From NCBI RefSeq assembly GCF_009727055.1, contig NC_052357.1:86970998-87034997 (forward strand): 64,000 nt of DNA, in the 5' to 3' direction. A program made the translations under genes and the position numbers. This stretch comes from Benincasa hispida. Its lineage: Eukaryota > Streptophyta > Magnoliopsida > Cucurbitales > Cucurbitaceae. This document shows, in pieces, positions 46,271 to 57,276 of the stretch; position 1 is the stretch's first letter, and the number at the start of each line of letters is the position of its first letter. Below the pieces are notes generated by a model. It was not told the origin of the DNA and searched no databases. It was given only the letters and a program-made list of their open reading frames with translations.

Positions 46271-48526
46271 TATTGGGGTTGATGCCCTAAATCTCGTGGG
46301 TTCTATAGTTTGTAATTATAATGTACAAACAATTTTTATTTAATAAAATCTGAGGTATTTTATTTGACATTTAGTAGCATTAACCCACAAAATCGATAAA
46401 TGAACATCTGAGGTTATCTTCTGTTGCTTAAACATGTATGTAAAGACATATAGGTAGATCATGTTTAAGTGACAACCTAAATGGTCTGTAGTAGATAGAT
46501 AAGGTTAGGTACCTTATCCTAGTGACACTATGAATATGACCCAATTTGTAAATGTTACAATTGTTGTAAAGTGCTACAAATGATCTGATCCTGATCATTC
46601 ATGTAGAGACATTTGAGCGGAGGTGTTCTATACAAAGGGGTTAATAGTAAAGACTTACATTTCACCAAGATGCCCATAGGTGACATAACCTAAATCTTGA
46701 CTGAGTTGTGAACTCCTACCTATGAAAAGGGTCCTTTGATTTGTATGGGTGAGAGTGGTTAGATCATCGACTCAATAAGCGTACCATTTTGGGAATTCAT
46801 CTGGTTGGAGAGTTGGGAGCACAACTACACAAGACGGAATTCACTTCTTCCTTAATGTCGGGATAAGTAGATAGATTACTCCTTTAAGGGCTGATTCTAG
46901 GGCCTGAACAATGTAGCCCTACAACCTCGCTTGGCCCGAGAGGGGTTTGGTCATAGTTGGACTATGACTTATTGTTCATTAAAGAGATCAATGGTACATA
47001 AAGAATTAGATGTAACTATAGGGAAAAACAGTAATTTTAGTCCAACTGTAGTTACGAACAATTTGTGAAGGGTCATCATATTGTTGACTGGTTATATCCA
47101 ATAGACACAAAAATATATTTGTAGTGCGAAGAGTGCAGTTGTCGGTCTTTAGTAGAGTGACCGACAGTTAATGTATGTTGAGTAATTTAATTAATTATTC
47201 AATTACTATTGGAGCTTCAATCTACAGGTCCATAAGGTCCCCTTTATAGTTCAACCAGGATTATTAAGAATTAATTTTTGATTAATTTGACTTATTCAAA
47301 TTAATTGAGGAAATTAATTATATATGATATAATTTATTTAAAACTAATTATATGTGATATAATTAATATAATGTATTTGATACATTATAATATAAAGTTT
47401 ATTTTAAGAGGAATTAAATATTTGAATATAGGGTTGGCAAAATCCCAGCGGGGTCGGACCCCCGCGGGTCCCCTCCCCGATCGGGGCATAGAATCCCCGA
47501 TTTGACCAAGCATGGGGTCAAATTGAGGATCCTGACCGGGTCCCCAGTCGAAGACGAGGTGGGGACAAGGAGGGTATCCCCGCCCCATCCCTATCCCCAT
47601 CCCCGCTCCGATTAAATTTTTTATTATTTATATATATATATTACAAATATTTTTATACTTATATATATTTATATTTATAAATATTAAAAAAAGGTTGGGG
47701 ACGAGGATGGGAGTCTCTCCCTCCCTCCCCCGGCCCCACTCTGACCCTGTTGCCAACCCTCTCATCCATATAATTAAATTTAATATGATTGGATTTATAT
47801 TTAAATACCATGCATTATTGAAAGAAATTTAAACTACAGGTTATATTGTATTGATATAATATTAATTATAGGTTATGTGTTATATTTGATATAGCATATA
47901 GTTTAATATATACTATATATAAGGTGGTTATTATATATATATATAATTTATTAAATAATTTATTGTTTATTAAATTATTTTGAATTAAATGAAATTAACT
48001 TTTTGAAATTAATTAAGAAGGGAGTTATAATCCGCACCCCCCCCCCCCCCCCCCCGCAATATTTTCTCTTAAGTTTAATTGTGATGTTGTGGGGGTTTGC
48101 TGAAGATCTTCATCTTCTTCCTCTTGTCGTTCTTTCTTGTACTGATCTCTCGTATTCTCCTAGAACACACACACACAAAAAGTTCTCTTTCTCTCAAAAT
48201 TTCCTCCCTCTCCCAAAAGATAGTAGAGCCCACACACTTCTGCTTATTCCTATCCACCGAGGAGAATATAGAAGGTTCTTTTATGGTTGTGACCATTTAG
48301 GTTACTATAGGTTTTTGGAGATCGAAGTATTCATGATCGAATCGAGGAGGAAATTCGTGAAGATCTTAGTTCTTAAGGGTAAGTGAGTTATTTTCCCTAC
48401 TTCCTCCTGTTAAGCATGTTGTAAATTTTGTTATTTTGCATAATCGTTTCTCTGTAATTTTAAATTCTGTGAAATCTGAAAATTCGGGAACGATCCCGCT
48501 TATGCATTGGACCTCACAATCCTTCA
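46271..48526 (+). mobile_element. Solo LTR S5, TSD GATAT, containing an hAT-like MITE
   Basis: 2256 bases, or about 1925 without the nested MITE. It starts TATTGGGGTTGATGCCC and ends ACAATCCTTCA. GATAT occurs at 46266-46270 and 48527-48531. It belongs to the shorter LTR subgroup without the CGATCG array. A run of 19 C lies at 48037-48055. Frames at 48003-48386 are chance. Confidence 0.92.
47429..47760. mobile_element. hAT-type MITE, related to 26742-27214
   Basis: It begins TAGGGTTGGCAAAATCC and ends TTGCCAACCCT. The GC-rich interior with GGGGTC and CCCCG words matches the other MITE. Flanks TTTGAATA and CTCATCCA do not match, and compared with the uninterrupted LTR at 37980-38020 a short host stretch is missing, so one side was deleted after insertion. 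Confidence 0.8.
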
Positions 48527-49638
48527 GATATATCCCATATACCATTTTCTCCCACTAAAGTGTTCTACCATTTTAGAGTTTTATTATACTTAGTTAAATT
48601 TCGACTAAGGAATCTATCTAAGTTTATGCCTATTATAACTCTTATAATAAGGTCTTTATTCTAATATTTAAGGTGAATTAAACCATTTAATTAGCCTAGT
48701 GACGTTGCATGCAAGGTTAATTCAACTCAAGTTCCAGGTAAGTTCCCAGGTAGAAGTTGTTCTGTAAACCATCATCTTAAGAACCTTGAACCTAGACAAA
48801 ACTTCACCGATAGAGTTCCATTATAACCTTAAGTCCTATTTGTCCTATTTGTCCTATTAGTCATATTTTAAATCTATTAAAACAAATAGAACATAATTCT
48901 AATCTTATTAGAATTAATGTGATCTAAGGTCTAAATTAATGTTCAACATTTTAAAATTAATTCTAATTCCCTAAGATCCTAAGTTTGCATGCAACTCTTT
49001 ATTATAGGTTAGCGATTACTAAATATTAATTTTATAACTATTACAACATTAATTATTAGCTCTATAATCATGCTTTCTATAGTTTACTTGATTAACAATC
49101 AAATTTTAATTAACAAGAAAACCATATTACATACATTTCATGACTTTAATATACCAATTATATTAAATTATGGACGTGTCATGCTCAATGCAAATTGATT
49201 TTCAACTTTATTAATATAACACTTATATTAAATAACTCATGAAAATCCACCAAGCATATACAAGACATTAATAAATATAACTCTTTATATTTACCTAAGT
49301 AATGTTATGCATCATACTTTTACAATTTCATATATTTAACATAATAAAATATCTTAAATAACTCATGAAATCATATACACATCATGCATTAAAACCATAC
49401 ATTGTAACACTTATAATATATTAAAATGCATGAATATACTTAACCTATGGTGGGATTATCTAAATGACATTCATTAAGTATTATAATGTATGGTTTTAAT
49501 TGATCGAGAAAAAAAAACATAAAATTCTAGGGCCATAAACTACTGTAAACATTCATTCGCAAAACTACATTCACAATGCAATTAATCCCACCAAAACTCA
49601 GTACAAATTTTAGAAACCTAAATTAATTCTACGAGATG
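48527..49638 (-). other. 5' leader of element C, second part
   Basis: It continues the leader after LTR S5 and is non-coding. From about 48690 it is closely similar to 51390-52210, the leader of element F, in the same orientation. The F copy has about 490 additional bases (about 52215-52705). Confidence 0.7.
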
Positions 49639-49652
49639 GCTCTTATACAATT
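49639..49652 (-). other. Primer binding site of element C
   Basis: The minus strand reads ATTGTATAAGAGCCATC directly after the LTR, two mismatches from the complement of the initiator tRNA-Met 3' end (TGGTATCAGAGCCA). Confidence 0.7.
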
Positions 49653-50142
49653 TGTGGGGATCAAAGCCCTAATATAGCAGAAGAATACAAGACCATACTC
49701 AAAATTAACTTAGGAATTTGTGAAATACCCATACACTGGAAAATTCAGAATATTACAGAGACCATAAAAACACAGCCTATTGTAAATTAAATCCTAGGTT
49801 AAGCATGCATTAGAAATAACAATTCTATAGAGAAAGGAATAGAAATTCTTACTCTCGTTTGAACGAATGTAAAACCTCCTTAGGATTTCTTGAACACTAC
49901 CAAAAGAGTTTCTTTCCTATTTTCTAAGAACTTTCAGTATAAAGGTTTGTGGGAATCAAATGAATATAGGAAGAGGGAGTGGAGGTTTTTTTGTGAGATA
50001 TAGAATTGTTCTGTATATTCATTCACAATCATATACCACCTTCAAAACAATACGTTTTGCAGGTTTTTTATCAAAGGAGAGAGAGACGTGGGAGTCATCC
50101 CACGTTTCTTTTAACTCACTACGCGAGAGTTAACTTTTTAAA
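49653..50142 (-). mobile_element. 5' LTR of element C, truncated
   Basis: It aligns with the start (3' end) of the F LTR at 52844-53335, for example GGATCAAAGCCCTAATAT and GAGAGTTAACTTTTTA, then similarity stops at about 50142. The other end of the LTR is missing. Confidence 0.78.
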
Positions 50143-51384
50143 TCATATGATTTTCATTTTTTTCCATAATCTTTCTTTAATCCATTGATATCACTCTCTT
50201 TTTATTTTTATCTTCTTTTTTTATTGCCTCACTTCTACACCACCATTAGAACATCACAATTACAAGAGGAAAAAAATCAAGATCAACCACAATTAATTCA
50301 GGTTTTATTTTTTTCTCAATTGCCATTTTCTTTTTCCTTCTCCCATTTTCCATCCAAATGCTTGTCGGTTGGTTTATCTTCCAGTATAATTTTTAAATTT
50401 TTATGTTAAGTATAGTGGTATATATTTTTAGAAGTATCTCAAATTGGATGAATTAAAAGAATAATGTTGTTTTGAAATTGTGTTCCACAAAAATGGAAAA
50501 TCCGTAAAAAAAAAATAAAAAGTGAATTGATATATAGTTGTAGTACTTTTTTAATTATCTCAAACGAATTCTCCCATTTGTCATTTGCTTCTTGGTGTAC
50601 TGAATTTGCATGTATTTATTAACTAATATATTTTATTATAATTTTCTTAATGGTATCAAAGTTCTTCCCCAAATCAATTGGAACCAAAGAATCTTCAACT
50701 GTGTAATCTCATTTGACTAACCAATCTTTCTTGAGAATCCATTTTATTTATGTATAATCTGATTACGTATATTTAATTTCTTTCGACTCTTATCTTGCAA
50801 CGTTCATCATTGATTGAGTCATTTAATCCAATTTCTCGAGTTGAACTATTCATGTTTCTATTTCATCGACCTTTAATTTTAATTTTGATTTCACTCATTT
50901 CTAATGGATTAAAAGAAAATTAATGATAATTGGTATTATCTGCATTCTTGCGTATTTACATTTTTTGCCTCTTATTCTTTTCTTGACTTACAAATTAATA
51001 AATGTACAGTCTTTGTTGATTATTTTATATTAAAAATCAGTTAATAATCATAGGGATGTGAGTCATGTCTCTTGTATTTATATTTGTCTTGTGCGTGCTT
51101 ACTGTTCACTCACATGCCTAACAATTTCTTGTTTTTCAAAGCAATCCCAATTTGAGACTATCTGCCTTTTTACTTTTCTTTTACTAGCTAGTAATAATTT
51201 AATCATGTGTGTGTTTCTCTTTAGGATTGTGTGCTAAAGTTCATTTCAGCCGCAAATTATGAATTCTACTGAGAAATGGTTCTTATGATATGTTTAAGAA
51301 GAAATGATTAGCATCTTCTTCTACTATTATTTGTGCATATTGAATTCCGCAATACCCCTTATGAACCATAAAATGAAAATCCGC
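50143..51384. other. Unidentified sequence between two copia copies
   Basis: No gene is recognised. The part 50272-50925 recurs at 61044-61690 in the same orientation. The remainder (50926-51384) appears once. AT-rich; short frames at 50006-50409 are chance. Confidence 0.6.
50272..50925 (+). repeat. Dispersed repeat R, copy 1
   Basis: About 650 bases shared with 61044-61690. Shared words include AGATCAACCACAATTAATTC at the start, AAGTATCTCAAATTGGATGA in the middle and AATTTTGATTTCACT near the end. Copies differ by small indels. Neither copy shows LTR or MITE ends. Confidence 0.88.
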
Positions 51385-52843
51385 AATTCTAATGTTTAAG
51401 ATAAATTAAACTATTTAATTAATCCAGTGACGTTGCATACTAATAGGACTAATAGGACTAAGGATAATTTAACTCAAGTTCCAGGTTAGTTCCCAGATAG
51501 GTGTTGTTCTGTAAACCATCATCTTAAGAACCTTCAACCTAGACAAAACTTCACCGATAGAGTTTTGTTATAAACATAAGTCCTGTTTTTCCTATTAGTC
51601 ATATTTTAAATCTATTAAAACAAATAAAACATAATTTTAATCTTATTAGAATTAGTGTGATCTAAGGTCTAAATTAATGTTCAACATTTTAAAATTAATT
51701 CTAATTCTCTAAGATCCTAAGTTTGCATGCAACTCTTTATTATAGGTTGACAGTTACTAAATATTAATTTTATAACTATTACAACATTAATTATTAGCTC
51801 TATAATCATACTTTCTATTGTTTACTTCATTAACAATCAAATTCTAATTAACAAGAAAACCATATTACATACATTTCATGACTTTAATATGACAATTATA
51901 TTAAATTATGGATGTGTCATGTTCAATGCAAATTGATTTTCAACTTTATTAATATAACACTTATATTAAACAACTCATGAAAATCCACCAAGAATATACA
52001 AGACATTAATAAATATAACTCTTTATATTTATCTAAGTAATATCATGCATCATGCTTTTCCAATTTCATATATTTAACATAATAAAATATATTAAATAAC
52101 TCATGAAATCATATACACATCATGCATTAAAATCATACTTTATAACGCTTATAATATATTAAAATGCATGAACATACTTAACCTATGGTAGGATTTATCT
52201 AAATGATATTCATAAAGCATTTGAATAACAAATGAACCGATAATTTGGTCTCTAGAATAAAATAAAGCAATAAATTACAATAATTATGCTAATTTTATCC
52301 TAAAACTACTTCTGCCGCTCTAGAATCAGACTAAATAAACTTGAACCGACTGAACTACTTTGAATGGACCCTAAAACCACGAATCGAGCCAACCTAGTGC
52401 GAAATCGGACCAAACCACTTTGAACCAGCCGAATCGAACCAAACCACCCTAGAAGCTAAACCACACTCAACACAACCCTAACGTTGCAAGTGTCGTAGTG
52501 TTGCAATGACGAGAGTAGCGTTGCAACGTTGCAAGACCAGAAGCCAATTTTGGGCAGTCTCTTCGATTGTTCTTGGTTTTTTTTTTTTTTTGATTAAAAT
52601 TGGTCTCGATCTTCATCGATTACAACCTAAATTCTAGACACTGACTTAATAGAAGACTCAAATTACATGATTAAATGCCCAAAGATGCAAGGAGCCTTTA
52701 CAATTGATTGAGGAAAAAACACATAAAATTCTAGGGTCATAAATTATTGATAATATTAATTCGCAAAACTACATTAACAATGCAATTAATCCCACCAAAA
52801 CCCAAAACCTAAATTGATTCTATGAGATGACTTTTATACCAAT
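51385..52843 (-). other. Leader and primer site of copia element F
   Basis: Non-coding; parallel to 48690-49652. A possible primer site lies at about 52828-52843 (minus strand TTGGTATAAAAGTC, decayed). The extra part at about 52215-52705 holds CGAACCGAACC-like words. The element's gag and pol are missing to the left. Confidence 0.65.
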
Positions 52844-53683
52844 TGTAGGGATCAAAGCCCTAATATGGCGGAAGAATACAGGACCATACTCAAAATTAAT
52901 TTAGAAATTTGTGAAATACCCATACAAAGGAAATTCAAAATATTACAGAGACCATAAAAACACAGCCTATTGTAAATTAAATCCGAGGTTAAGCATGCAT
53001 TAGAAATAAGAATTCTATAGAGAAAGGAATAGAAATTCTTACTCTCGTTTGAAGACTCGAATGTAAAACCTCCTTGGGATTTCTTGAACACTACCAAAAG
53101 AGTTTCTTTCCTATTTTCTAAGAACTTTCAGTATAAAGGTTTGTGTGAACCAAATGAATGTAGGAAGAGGGAGTAGAGATTTTTTTTGTGTTATACAGAA
53201 CTCTTCTGTATATTCATTCACAATCACATACCACCTTCAAAACAATATGTTTTGCAGGATTTTTATCAAAGGAGAGAGAGAGATGTGGGAGTCTACCACG
53301 TTTCTTTTAACTCCCTGTGCGAGAGTTAACTTTTTAATTTAAAAATTAATTAAATTAATAATTAACTAAATCTTATTTAATTAATGATTTCATTTAAATC
53401 ATATTTAAATGAAATATCTCTCACATAACCTATCGTTTTAATTCAATTAACCTAATTAAATCAAATTATATTATATTAAATAATTATTTAAGTCTCCAAT
53501 TAAATAATTACCAAATGAAAAATCAGATATTTAATTTAACCTACAAATGAATCATATTCAGTTATATTTCTCTCATAATCTATAGGTTTAATGTGCATCA
53601 AATACACATTAATTTTTAACCTATAATTTTAATATGAATCTAATTCATATTAAATTAATATTTGAACTCCTTCAAATATTTAA

Positions 53684-53822
53684 GAAAAATTCTTATAAAT
53701 AGAAGAATCGCAAAAGTATTTACACTTTATAACAAAAAGTTCCAAAAGTGCTTGTACTTATGGAACTTTTTACTATAAAGTGTAAATATTTTTAAATATC
53801 TTTTTATATTTAAAAAGACCCC
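53684..53822. mobile_element. Foldback MITE, possibly Mutator-like, 9-bp TSD
   Basis: A near-palindromic hairpin: arms around 53712-53750 and 53755-53793 with TTTACACTTTATA in one and its complement TATAAAGTGTAAA in the other. AATATTTAA flanks it (53675-53683 and 53823-53831). The C LTR at 27300-27330 lacks the insert, giving an empty site. Nine-base duplications are typical of Mutator-like elements, but the flank is AT-rich. Confidence 0.7.
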
Positions 53823-53959
53823 AATATTTAATTCTCCAATAAATTAATTTTGAATCATGTTCAAAATTAAATTTATAATATAAACGATAGTTAAAATATA
53901 AACTTTAAATTATAATGTATCATTATACATTATACTATTTCCCTAAGTGATTTTGAATA

Positions 53960-54167
53960 TTTCAAAGTCTATTTAAGACATAGTTACCTCAATTCCCTTT
54001 ACGGGCTAGGAAGAGGATTTCATAGACCTACAGATTGGAAGCTCCAATGATATGAGATTAACATTTCAAAGTCTATTTAAGACATAGTTACCTCAATTCC
54101 CTTTACGGGCTAGGAAGAGGATTTCATGGACCTATAGATTGGAAGCTCCAATGATATGAGATTAATT
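53960..54167. repeat. 104-bp tandem duplication in LTR
   Basis: TTTCAAAGTCTATTTAAGAC starts at 53960 and again at 54064, with two differences in the rest. It is absent from the C LTR. Confidence 0.9.
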
Positions 54168-55136
54168 GGCTAAACTCATTAACCAAATTAATCAATATTC
54201 GTTAATTGTGGGTACACTTCATTAAAGATCCACAGTTGCACTCTTTTCACTACATATATATTTTTGTGTCCACGGATATAGACCAATAACAACAAGTTAG
54301 TCATTCACAAGTGTTCGGAACACCTACTAGGTTAAATTACATTTTTACCCCTATGTTACCTCTGTATCCTTAAGTACTAGTGTTCTTCTAATGAACAACA
54401 TGTTTATGGTCCAACCATTAAATAGAAACCTCTTTCGGGCCAATGAGAAGGTAGAGCCTTTTGTTAAAGTTCCAGAGACACTACTTAGGGGAACACTCAT
54501 CTACTTACCCTAAAGGCAGGAAGAAGTGAAATCCATCTTAAATTATTATGTTCTTAGCTTCTCATTCGGCCTTCTCCCCAAAATGGTGAGCTTATTGAGT
54601 TGGCGAACTGGTCACTCTCACCCATTCAAATCAAAGAACAATTCTTCATGAACAAGAGTTCATAATAGACTCATGATTAAGACTAAGTTGTCTAGGTTAT
54701 CCTATTGAAATAGAAACCTAACTAGTCAACGGAGTTACATCTAGTGGTTACTATTTCGCTGTCTAATCTTATGCAAATTCATTGCATAGGATACCCCCAT
54801 TCGCATTTCACCTATACAAATGCATTGGATCATTGCATTTGTATCAAATACAAAGTGGGTCGTATCCAGTGTCACCAGGATAAGGTACGCAGTCTTATCC
54901 CTATGCTATAGACCCTTTAAGTTGTATCTTGAACATTGATCCCTGTATGTCTCCACATAAAGTTCAAGACTCATAAGACAGTCGAGGATGTTAGTTTATT
55001 GGATTTAGGGTTATTAAGACAAAAGTAATACAATACAATCAATAACGCTTATTGAAATAACAGCGATAACTCTTTATTAATGATAGTCAATTAGTTACAT
55101 TTACTATCTACAAGTTTTAGGACATAAAACCCAACA

Positions 55137-55186
55137 GATTTTAACTGGAGTCTACGGAGTAGCTCTGAGAATGAGGTCTCTGGTAC
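55137..55186 (+). pseudogene. Left piece of envelope-like frame, element J
   Basis: Fifty bases that read SSSENEVSGT in the frame that continues after LTR S6 at 57277. The remainder of J upstream was replaced by element F. Confidence 0.55.
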
Positions 55187-57271
55187 TATTGGGATTGGTG
55201 TCCTAATTTTTCTAAAGTCTCGTAGTATGTAAACTGTACACATTGTTATGAATAAAATAAGATTTATTTTATTTTGCATTTACTCATATCTAATAAAAAA
55301 AAAAGCTCCATAGTTATTATATGAAAACTTAAGCATATATATGAGATATACAAATGAATCATGCTTTAAGTGATAATCTAAAAGGTCTGTAGTATAAGGA
55401 TTAAGGAGTGATAACTGATCCTGGTGACACTACAGAGAAGGTCTGCTTTGTATAGGTTTGCAAGTGTTGTGAACTACTACAGATGGTTGATCCTGACCAT
55501 TCATGTGGAGACATGCGAGGGGGGGTGTCCTATATAAAGAGGTTGAATAAGACCGGTCCACGAGATGACTAGTCTCTTTATATAACGTCGTTGATACTTG
55601 AGACTTACATCTCACCTAAACGACCATAGGTGATATGACCTTAATCCTGAGTGTTTTAGGAACTTCTGCCTTTGAGGGCGGTCCTTTGATTAGTATGGGT
55701 ATAGCCAGATTGCCAACTCAACATGCCTACCTTTTTGGAGATTTGTCTAATTTGGGAGCTGGGAACTCAGTTACACAAGATGAAATTCACTACTTCCCCA
55801 AAGCAGGGGTAAGTAGATAGATTGCTCCCTTAAGAGCTGATTCTGGGTCTTGAACATAGTGGCCACAACTTCTCTTTGGAAGAGAGGACTCAGTCATAAT
55901 AGGACTATGACTTATGTTCATTAGAGGAATCAGTGGTACTTAAGGAGTTAGATGTAACTACAGGGGCATAACGGTTAATTGGCCCAGGTGTACTCACGAG
56001 CGATATGTGAAGGGTTATCGCACTGTTGATTGGTTGATATGGACATAAAATATATCTATAATAAGGATAGTGCAACTGCCGGTCTTTAGTGAAGTGCCTG
56101 ACAATTAACGGATGGTGGATCCTGTGATTAAAGAGTTTATTTAGTTATTCACGTATAGTTGGAGTTTCAAGCTACAGGTCCATAAGGTCCCCTTGGTAGG
56201 TCAATGGATTCAAGTTGAGAATCAGTTCTTGGTGTTGATTTGAAATGTTCAAATTGACAAGAGAAAATTTGATTATATATGATATAATCAGTGTGATGTA
56301 TGAGATACATCAAGAGCAGGATTAATGTAAATGTGGTTTACATTAAGTATCATAGAATAGAACAAGAGCTATGGGTTATATGTTTCATGAGATGAAATAT
56401 TAAAACTATAGGTTATAAATATAATATGGTAAGTTGGTTATCATATATATTTATAGTAATATTAATTATTGGATAATTATCCCTTTTTCTCTAATAACCA
56501 ATTGAGTGCGAGGTTATTAGTTGTTTTATGGTAACCGTGAGATAAAAGGAAAAAGGTTTTCCTAAATTTATAGAGTTGCTTAATTCGGAAAGAAATTACG
56601 GATTGCTATCAAGTGGAATTGTTTCACTAAATGATATCTGATAGAGAGACTAAACGATCACGGAGTGTTACTATACGATAGTTCACTCAGCTGGTCGTAG
56701 CTAAACGATCGCAGGGCATTGTCTACACGATAGGCTGCCTTCTTCTGCACGATTGAGCATTCGTCTATATGATAGACACTTCTCATCTCCCACTTGCTCA
56801 ATCGTCTACACGATTGTTATTCCTTCGGTCTTTTCCTCTAACCAAGTCCATACAAAACCTACACTTCTGGATTCTCACACCGAGAATACCAAGGTAACCA
56901 TTGTGGTGGTGTCCTCACTTAACTCGACTGAGTTTGAGATTTTGGAGGCCGTTCGTTGGATTCATGATCTTGGAGATCGTTGAGTTCGTGTTTGCTGTTG
57001 ATCGTGCTGTGTTGCGGTCATTGTGTTCGAGCATTCGTGTGTTGCTGTTTTGGAGACTGAACGAGCGTTCATGATCGAGGGAATTTGAAGAATGAGTCTT
57101 CAAAGGTATGATATTCTATCCCTTGATGATCTTAAAGCATGCTGTAATTTCGTATTGTGCATAACCTATTAGTTTCCGTTTCTTGACTGTAATTGTTAGT
57201 GTTCAATTTTGAATGGAATTTGGAACGATCATTTTGTTGCTCATGAAAATCCTCATGCATGATTTTCTTCA
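55187..57271 (+). mobile_element. Solo LTR S6 (family A), TSD GGTAC
   Basis: 2085 bases, starting TATTGGGATTGGTGTCC and ending GATTTTCTTCA. GGTAC lies on both sides (55182-55186 and 57272-57276), and removing it rejoins element J in one frame. The CGATCG array is at about 56640-56820. Confidence 0.93.
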
Positions 57272-57276
57272 GGTAC

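Larger units (their letters stand above)
26066..50142 (-). mobile_element. Copia element C, split by many later insertions
   Basis: Pieces that belong together by orientation and order: 3' LTR (26066-28503), polypurine tract, RNase H and RT C-part (28518-29926), RT N-part, integrase and protease (32045-33784), gag pieces (38683-38700, 43168-43204, 45341-45603), leader (45604-46270 and 48527-49638), primer site, truncated 5' LTR (49653-50142). Between them sit solo LTRs and element D. Flank on the left is CCAAG of element G. The assignment of the gag pieces to C rather than D rests on the leader leading into a family-B LTR. Confidence 0.65.
52844..55136 (-). mobile_element. 5' LTR of copia element F (family B)
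   Basis: 2293 bases; on the minus strand it starts TGTTGGGTTTTATGTCC and ends near CCCTACA. It includes a foldback MITE (53684-53822) and a 104-bp tandem duplication (53960-54167). The right flank (GATTT...) is element J, so F inserted in J. It is similar to the 3' LTR of element C. Confidence 0.8.

Noticed and set aside
48003..48386. Plus-strand frame of 127 codons with poly-Pro start
   Set aside because: It lies inside solo LTR S5; the Pro run is the C homopolymer, and related LTRs do not keep the frame.
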